Assembly: GCA_031271465.1 (NCBI GenBank) | Contig: JAISVR010000035.1 | Location: 1 to 43,914 of the forward strand | Length of the DNA stretch: 43,914 nt | Direction: 5' to 3' | Source: Prevotellaceae bacterium | Lineage (GTDB): Bacteria; Bacteroidota; Bacteroidia; Bacteroidales; Paludibacteraceae | Part shown: in pieces, positions 39,010 through 43,914 of the stretch | Layout: each line of letters opens with the position of its first letter | Numbering within the stretch: position 1 is the stretch's first letter | The notes under the pieces: generated by a model | Seen by the model: only the letters and a program-made list of their open reading frames with translations | Databases searched by the model: none | What the model was told of the DNA's origin: nothing | Made by a program: the position numbers and the translations under genes

Positions 39010-40713
39010 TTATTGTCTGTAAATATCTACTTTTTCCGCATCAAAACCGGCAATAAACGCAGCATGACGATTTACTTCCGCTTCGCCGTAGTTGATATAA
39101 ATTTCGGCAGATTTATGGTAACTTTCTTCGCGACCGGCATCGATAATAAGCAGATAGCCCATAATAATATGCCCTGCCATTTCCACCATTCGGCGCGCTT
39201 GGAAGTCGATGTATTCGTTATTTTTCAGTTCGAGGACAGAATTTACCGCCTTTTCGTATTGCTCGGTCATAGCAATCAAACGACTGCGCAAGTTCGAGAA
39301 CTCTGAGTTAGCCGTTTGCGCCTCGTAATGACGAATTTGATTTAAAAACGAACCTGTGGTTACATGGCGAATGGCGGCTACCACTTGCAGTTGCGAAGTT
39401 CCTTCATAAATAGTCAAAATGCGCGCATCACGGTACAAACGCTCACAAGCATAATCTTTCATAAAGCCCGAACCGCCGTGCACCTGAATACAGTCGTAAG
39501 TATTTTGGTTAGCATATTCGCTCGAAAACATTTTTAATAATGGGGTAAACGCATCGGCTAATTTTTGATAGGCTTTATAATCCTCTTTTTCGGCAGGTTC
39601 CAGTTTACGGTCTTTTTCGATAGCCTCGTAGGATTTGTAAATATCCACAAAGCGCGTGCATTCGTACAACAGCGCACGCGAAGCATCTAATTTTGCTTTG
39701 ATATTTGATAATAATTCAAAAACAGCAGGAAATTCGATAATCGCCTTGCCAAACTGACGGCGATCTTTAGCATACGCCAACGCTTCCTCATAAGCCGCTT
39801 GCGAAACGCCAACCGACTGTGCACCAATACCCAAACGCGCACCGTTCATCAGCGACATTACATATTTTATCAAACCCAAACGGCGCATACCAACGAGTTG
39901 CGCGGGTACATTTGTAAACACCAATTCGCAGGTAGGTGAGCCTTTAATACCGAGTTTATTCTCGATGCGGCGCACTTTAATGCGATCGTCGTGTTTGTTA
40001 TCGGCAACGAAATACGACAGTCCGCGACCGTCATTCGTACCTTCTTCCGAGCGGGCAAGCACGAGTTTGATTTGTGCATCACCGTTGGTAATAAAGCGTT
40101 TAACGCCGTTCAAATACCAGGTCTGGTCGGCTTCGTTGAAAGTGGCTTTCAGCTGTACGGCTTGCAAATCCGAACCTGCATCGGGTTCGGTCAAGTCCAT
40201 CGAACAGGTTTCGCCTGCGCATACGCGGGGTAGAAATTGCGCCTTGATTTCGTCCGAAGCGTATTCGTCAATCGTGGCGGCGCAATCCTGCAAGCCCCAG
40301 ATATTACCAAAACCGGCATCGGCGCGGCTCACGAGTTCGGCAGCCATTACATAGGGGATGGTTGAGAAATTCAAGCCGCCGTACTGACGCGGCAACGCCA
40401 TTCCATACAAACCTGCCTGCGCGAGCGCATCGTGGTTTTGTTGTGTGCCTGAGGCATACACAACGCGGTTATTCACTACTTTCGGACCTTCATGGTCAAC
40501 GCCCTCGGCATTCGGAGCGATGATTTCGCCGCAAATTTCGCCGATGATTTCGAGCACGCGTTCGTAGTTGTCTATCGCGTCTTCAAAATCTTGCGCCGCA
40601 TGGTCGTATTTGTCCTTGTCCGCATAATCTTTTTCTTTCAGACCAACAATTTTACGCATCAACGGGTGCGATAATTGAAATTTCAGTGCGGGGTTTTCGT
40701 TGTAAAAGTTCAT
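39010..40713 (-). CDS. Acyl-CoA dehydrogenase
   Basis: It oxidises acyl-CoA to 2-enoyl-CoA with FAD and passes electrons to ETF, whose genes lie upstream on the same strand. The 567 residues exceed the usual ~380 because of an N-terminal part and a C-terminal extension (after VVAAIRHVTTGSF) usual in Bacteroidota. Motifs are CSMDLTEPDAGSDLQAVQLK, FITNGDAQIKLVLARSE, KLGIKGSPTCELVF, DRRQFGKAI and QVHGGSGFMKDYACERLYRD. The catalytic glutamate is probably in the IYEGTSQLQ motif. Substrate chain length cannot be read. Confidence 0.93.
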   Translation of the reverse strand: MNFYNENPALKFQLSHPLMRKIVGLKEKDYADKDKYDHAAQDFEDAIDNYERVLEIIGEICGEIIAPNAEGVDHEGPKVVNNRVVYASGTQQNHDALAQAGLYGMALPRQYGGLNFSTIPYVMAAELVSRADAGFGNIWGLQDCAATIDEYASDEIKAQFLPRVCAGETCSMDLTEPDAGSDLQAVQLKATFNEADQTWYLNGVKRFITNGDAQIKLVLARSEEGTNDGRGLSYFVADNKHDDRIKVRRIENKLGIKGSPTCELVFTNVPAQLVGMRRLGLIKYVMSLMNGARLGIGAQSVGVSQAAYEEALAYAKDRRQFGKAIIEFPAVFELLSNIKAKLDASRALLYECTRFVDIYKSYEAIEKDRKLEPAEKEDYKAYQKLADAFTPLLKMFSSEYANQNTYDCIQVHGGSGFMKDYACERLYRDARILTIYEGTSQLQVVAAIRHVTTGSFLNQIRHYEAQTANSEFSNLRSRLIAMTEQYEKAVNSVLELKNNEYIDFQARRMVEMAGHIIMGYLLIIDAGREESYHKSAEIYINYGEAEVNRHAAFIAGFDAEKVDIYRQ

Positions 40714-40733
40714 AATTATTTTCTGTTTAATAT

Positions 40734-41282
40734 TTATTTCCTATTTATATTCTTTGCAATAAATCCTTTTAATTTTCCTTGCTTTTGTAATTTAATATAA
40801 TTTTCAATGTTCTTGTTGTTACCCAAAACTTTTTTGTTTTTGTTGTAAAATTCAATAACTGCCTCAATTCCTGCCAAATTGCCTGAAATCATTCCATCTG
40901 TGTCGCTTTTAGCCAAAGCCACGGTATTTTGATAATTGTTTGTTTCAATGGTCTTTTTTACCCAACCACCAATGAAAACGACAAGCAAATCGTGATTTTT
41001 CCCATCTAAAAAATTAACAATTTTGTCGGTATCAATAACAATATGTACAGTCGGACTGCCACTTACCCACGCAATAAGAAAGGTATTGGCTTCTTTCCTT
41101 TTTTCTTGTTCTTGGTCTATTGGTGTATTTATCAACCAATCAACACATTTTACAATATCTTGCTCATAAGGCGCATAATCTTCTTTTGCAACTAATTTAT
41201 AATCTTTCGGCACTTCAAAAGATTGTGCAAAAATCATATTACAACATAAAAAAGCGCAAAAAAATGCGATTAGTTTTTTCAT
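40734..41282 (-). CDS. Exported protein of unknown function
   Basis: The 182 residues have a signal peptide (KLIAFFCAFLCCNMIFAQ) and a mature domain with PKDYKLVAKEDYAPYEQDI, CVDWLINTPI, NLAGIEAVIEFYNKNKKVLG and IENYIKLQKQGKLKGFI. I recall similar small exported proteins in Bacteroidota but no function. It lies between the ETF and dehydrogenase genes, 20 nt before the latter, and is presumably co-transcribed with it. Confidence 0.7.
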   Translation of the reverse strand: MKKLIAFFCAFLCCNMIFAQSFEVPKDYKLVAKEDYAPYEQDIVKCVDWLINTPIDQEQEKRKEANTFLIAWVSGSPTVHIVIDTDKIVNFLDGKNHDLLVVFIGGWVKKTIETNNYQNTVALAKSDTDGMISGNLAGIEAVIEFYNKNKKVLGNNKNIENYIKLQKQGKLKGFIAKNINRK

Positions 41283-41332
41283 AAGTTTTAGTTTTTAATT
41301 GTTTCTGAACAAATTATCTTTTTTATTTAATG

Positions 41333-41362
41333 TTGTTTATTTGAAAAATGGTTGTATCTTTG
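41333..41362 (+). promoter_or_regulatory. Promoter of the small RNA candidate
   Basis: TTG (41333-41335), 19 nt, TATCTTTG (41355-41362) on the plus strand, inside a minus-strand operon and with no plus-strand gene downstream. Confidence 0.6.
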
Positions 41363-41367
41363 TGGCA

Positions 41368-41427
41368 GATTTAAAACGGCTAAATAACTATTGCGGGGTT
41401 TCGCGGGTTTTTAGTCGTTTTTCTTTT
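41368..41427 (+). ncRNA. Candidate ~60-nt small RNA with terminator
   Basis: Six nt after the promoter, a 10-bp stem AACGGCTAAA (41375-41384) / TTTAGTCGTT (41410-41419) encloses a loop holding GCGGGGTTTCGC, itself a small hairpin. A T-rich run ends it (TTTTTCTTTT). The unit is a promoter plus one structured RNA, with no reading frame. On the minus strand the same stem, followed by TTTT, could terminate the upstream 139-residue gene, so a bidirectional terminator is the simpler alternative. Confidence 0.45.
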
Positions 41428-41845
41428 ATTCTATCGCTGTAATACAATATTGCACTTTTTGTTTACTGCCTTTCAAAACGCCAACGGTTAATTTGATTTT
41501 TCCAAAAATCTTTTTTGAATATTCCATCACAATCATTTCCAAAAATCGCTGTTGGTTCTTATTTTCAGTTTTAGGTTTTACACTTGCCGTGTGTTTTGCA
41601 TTTTCCAAAACTTCGGTCAGAAAAGTAACCGCAACAGTAGATTTATAGGTGTGCGAGGCGTGTCCCGCCGTTTCTTGCAAAGACAAAAAACGCACATTTA
41701 TAAAATCATTTAACGATTTATTGAAAATTTGTTTTGTCATATTGATAGCAATCCACTGCGAATAAAAAGCAAGAATAAATTCCTTTCGTTGTTTTTTATC
41801 TTCTTTTGTGTCACCTAATGCTATTCCGTTTTTGTCAAAATCCAT
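41426..41845 (-). CDS. Uncharacterised cytoplasmic protein downstream of etfA
   Basis: The 139 residues have no signal peptide or membrane segment. Visible features are a basic start (DKNGIALGDTKEDKKQRKEF), a helix FILAFYSQWIAINMTKQIF, and a C-terminal part with MVMEYSKKIFG-like MIVMEYSKKIFGKIKLTVGV. It begins only 4 nt after the etfA stop, so it is translated from the same message. I do not recognise the family. Its composition is AT-richer than etfA. Confidence 0.6.
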   Translation of the reverse strand: MDFDKNGIALGDTKEDKKQRKEFILAFYSQWIAINMTKQIFNKSLNDFINVRFLSLQETAGHASHTYKSTVAVTFLTEVLENAKHTASVKPKTENKNQQRFLEMIVMEYSKKIFGKIKLTVGVLKGSKQKVQYCITAIE

Positions 41846-41849
41846 TCTT

Positions 41850-42869
41850 CTACTTGCTGTTCTTCTTATAATATTTAATCATTTTCGGAACAACTTCTTC
41901 TACATTGCCTGTAATCACATAGTCGGCAATGGCGTTGATGGGTGCGTTTGCGTCATTGTTGATAGCGATAATCATTGAACTTTCCTGCATACCGGCGATG
42001 TGCTGGATTTGCCCCGAAATGCCGCAAGCAATATAGAGTTTCGGACGCACGGTAACGCCTGTCTGACCGATTTGACGCTCGTGCTCGGTAAAGCCCGCAT
42101 CAACGGCGGCGCGGCTTGCACCGACTTCGGCACCAATCACGGTTGCCAATTCGTGCAACAACTTAAAGCCGTCTTCCGAACCAACGCCGTAGCCGCCTGC
42201 AACGATAATTGGCGAGCCTTTGAGGTTTACTTTCGATTTTTCCATGTGGCGTTCAATCACTGAAACGACAAAATCTTCGTCGGAAACATATTTTTTTACT
42301 TCCAGATTTTTGATTTGTCCTTTGTGATTTTTGTTGAAAATTTCTTTTTTCATCACGCCTTCGCGCACAGTTGCCATTTGCGGGCGACAGTCGGGGTTTA
42401 CAATCGTTGCAACGATATTTCCACCAAATGCAGGGCGAATTTGATACAAAAGATTTTTGTAGGTCTTGCCTTCCTTTTTATCTTCGTGGTCGCCAATTTC
42501 GAGGGCGGTACAGTCGGCAGTCAAGCCGCTGAACAGAGCTGACGACACGCGCGGTCCCAAATCGCGACCGATAGAAGTAGCGCCCATCAAAGCGATTTGC
42601 GGTTTTTCTTCTTTAAACAAATTAACCAATGCCGATGTATGCGGCAACGATGTGTAAGGATAAAGGCGTTTGTCGTCCAACAGGAAGAGCGTGTCCACGC
42701 CGTAAGGGAAAACCTGTGCGGCGATTTTATCTAATTGATAACCAACAGCTACAGCATCGAGGTTACAGCCAAGCTGATTTGCGAGCGTACGCCCTTTTGT
42801 CAATAATTCGAGGCTCACATCGCCTACGATGTTTTCCTCAATTTCGAGATATACAATTATGTTGTTCAT
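41850..42869 (-). CDS. etfA: Electron transfer flavoprotein, alpha subunit
   Basis: With EtfB it carries electrons from acyl-CoA dehydrogenases to the respiratory chain. It has 339 residues, with an N-terminal ETF domain (KGRTLANQLGCNLDAVAVGY, LLDDKRLYPYTSL) and the C-terminal FAD-binding domain (VGSEDGFKLLHELATVIGAE, GASRAAVDAGFTEHERQIGQ, TGVTVRPKLYIACGISGQIQ, MIIAINNDANAPINAIADYV). The FAD motif is intact. It lies 196 nt downstream of etfB across a repeat-bearing spacer, with the acyl-CoA dehydrogenase three genes later. Confidence 0.95.
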   Translation of the reverse strand: MNNIIVYLEIEENIVGDVSLELLTKGRTLANQLGCNLDAVAVGYQLDKIAAQVFPYGVDTLFLLDDKRLYPYTSLPHTSALVNLFKEEKPQIALMGATSIGRDLGPRVSSALFSGLTADCTALEIGDHEDKKEGKTYKNLLYQIRPAFGGNIVATIVNPDCRPQMATVREGVMKKEIFNKNHKGQIKNLEVKKYVSDEDFVVSVIERHMEKSKVNLKGSPIIVAGGYGVGSEDGFKLLHELATVIGAEVGASRAAVDAGFTEHERQIGQTGVTVRPKLYIACGISGQIQHIAGMQESSMIIAINNDANAPINAIADYVITGNVEEVVPKMIKYYKKNSK

Positions 42870-42880
42870 TTTTTTAGAAA

Positions 42881-43066
42881 TTACGGAAGTTACAGAAGTT
42901 AAACGAAGTTACAGAATTATTTTTCACAACAATTATTCAACAAATTTCTTATATCTTCCAAATTATTATTTTTTACAACGGAAAAAAGAAACAATAGTTT
43001 TACGAAACTTGAGAAGTTTGATTTTTATTCGGTAACTTCCGTAACTTCGTCTAACTTCTGTAACTC
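42881..43066. repeat. Inverted repeats filling the etfB-etfA spacer
   Basis: Left arm 42881-42916 (TTACGGAAGTTACAGAAGTT, then AAACGAAGTTACAGAA) and right arm 43031-43066 are near-complementary over about 33 nt, around 114 nt of AT-rich DNA. A single arm also occurs at 9106-9131, so this is a dispersed element. It has no open frame. Confidence 0.85.
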
Positions 43067-43914
43067 TATCCAATGGTGTGGTTAGCAATTAATTCTTTCA
43101 TTAAATCGTCAATTTCCGCATCGGCAGCCGTCAAGCGTTTGCTTTCTTTAGCGGTAAACACCACACTTTCGATTTGTTTCACTTTAGTGGGCGAGCCGAG
43201 GAGTCCGAGCGAATTGATATCGCAATCAATATCGTTTACGCTCAATTCGGGAATATTCAGATATTCTTTACGCGTTTCGATGTAGTCGCTGTCGGCACTT
43301 TGTTTTTCCGACGGCGTGAGGGCGTTTTTGTACTTAATGGTCAGTTTTGCGTGGCGCGGGCGGCAGTCGGGTGCAGAACCATTCACGGTTACCACCATCG
43401 GCAGTTTGCCTTCCACCACTTCCACTCCGCGTTCGAGGCGGCGTTTTACAGTAATTTTTCCGTTAGAAATATCTTGGATTTCTTCGGCGTAAGTGATTTG
43501 CGGCAAGCCGAGTTTTTCGGCAACCTGCGGTCCCACCTGTGCAGTGTCGCCGTCAATCGCCTGACGACCGCAAATAATCATATCGACTTTACCGATTTTT
43601 CGGATTGCACACGCAAGCGCATACGAAGTTGCAAGCGTATCTGCACCGGCAAATTCGCGACCGCTGAGCAAATAACCGCCGTCTGCTCCACGGAACATAC
43701 TTTCGCGAATGATTTCGGCAGCGCGGGCAGGTCCCATGGTTAAAATTTGCACTGTTGAACCCGGATTTTTGTCTTTCAAACGCAAGGCTTGTTCGAGCGC
43801 GTTCAAATCTTCGGGATTAAAAATAGCGGGCAAAGCTGCTCTGTTTACAGTTCCGTCCGCTTTCATAGCGTCCTTTCCCACATTGCGGGTATCGGGCACT
43901 TGTTTTGCTAAAAC
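43066..43914 (-). CDS. etfB: Electron transfer flavoprotein, beta subunit, 5' end outside window
   Basis: It binds AMP and pairs with EtfA. The reading frame is open to the window edge; the visible N-terminal part reads VLAKQVPDTRNVGKDAMKA, so only a few start codons are missing and about 282 residues are present. ETF-beta motifs are FNPEDLNALEQALRLKD, VQILTMGPARAAEIIRESMF, CGRQAIDGDTAQVGPQVAEK, LPMVVTVNGSAPDCRPRHAK and TAKESKRLTAADAEIDDLM. The GTG inside the visible part is not a real start. Confidence 0.95.
   Translation of the reverse strand, partial: VLAKQVPDTRNVGKDAMKADGTVNRAALPAIFNPEDLNALEQALRLKDKNPGSTVQILTMGPARAAEIIRESMFRGADGGYLLSGREFAGADTLATSYALACAIRKIGKVDMIICGRQAIDGDTAQVGPQVAEKLGLPQITYAEEIQDISNGKITVKRRLERGVEVVEGKLPMVVTVNGSAPDCRPRHAKLTIKYKNALTPSEKQSADSDYIETRKEYLNIPELSVNDIDCDINSLGLLGSPTKVKQIESVVFTAKESKRLTAADAEIDDLMKELIANHTIG

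Overview
The window is chromosomal DNA of a member of the Bacteroidota, most likely order Bacteroidales. The evidence is a type IX secretion trio (B-type sorting-domain protein, PorP/SprF-like protein, PD40 protein), an archaeal-type short ProS, NhaD, a DUF5686 outer-membrane protein, and repeated TAnnTTTG promoter boxes. Several of these boxes have a TTG exactly 19 nt upstream. Nothing here fixes the genus.

Layout. 1-1322 is the end of a decayed integrated element: a partial yhcG-type nuclease gene, the first ~48 codons of a tyrosine integrase, and the 3' half of a tRNA-Gly(CCC) gene that looks like an attachment site. 1344-7049 is housekeeping (proS, slyD-like, aroC, kdsA), interrupted between aroC and kdsA by an overlapping ATPase plus TOPRIM-like gene pair and the 3' stub of a lost gene. 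7118-11472 holds the type IX secretion trio. 11772-13250 is ilvC, behind a long leader. 13284-14272 is a repeat nest: a MITE-like element, then a RAYT-type (IS200-like) transposase framed by inverted REP sequences.

14273-25636 is accessory. It has a GNAT acetyltransferase, a short transcription unit containing an (AC)21 tract, and a series of exported proteins: two long WG-repeat proteins, a DUF1573-WG fusion, several unknown secreted proteins, and a MORN-repeat protein with a C-terminal phospholipase A2-like domain. Palindromic repeats (GTCATTGCGAG / CTCGCAATGAC type) and gene fragments lie between them. 25687-27515 is a Fic gene flanked by a 171-bp direct repeat of the 3' end of ridA, so an acquired cassette sits beside the intact ridA.

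27357-34887 returns to ordinary genes (ridA, PHP phosphatase, TRIC-family channel, small lipoprotein, PL10-like pectate lyase, DUF5686 protein, GSCFA protein, VC0807-like membrane protein). 35079-36551 is an AT-rich gene for a repressor-like protein with two helix-turn-helix segments and a DUF2971-like domain, preceded by an inverted repeat that may be its operator. 36593-43914 has a small membrane protein, a cupin, nhaD, and a minus-strand electron-transfer group (etfB, etfA, two unknown genes, an acyl-CoA dehydrogenase), with a possible ~60-nt RNA gene inside it on the plus strand.

Best candidates for something new: the ATPase/TOPRIM pair (4594-6115), the MORN-PLA2 protein and its exported neighbours, the ridA-flanked fic cassette, the double-HTH/DUF2971 gene with its inverted repeat, and the two short transcription units at 14789-15056 and 41333-41427. 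All functions come from reading motifs by eye; no database search was run.
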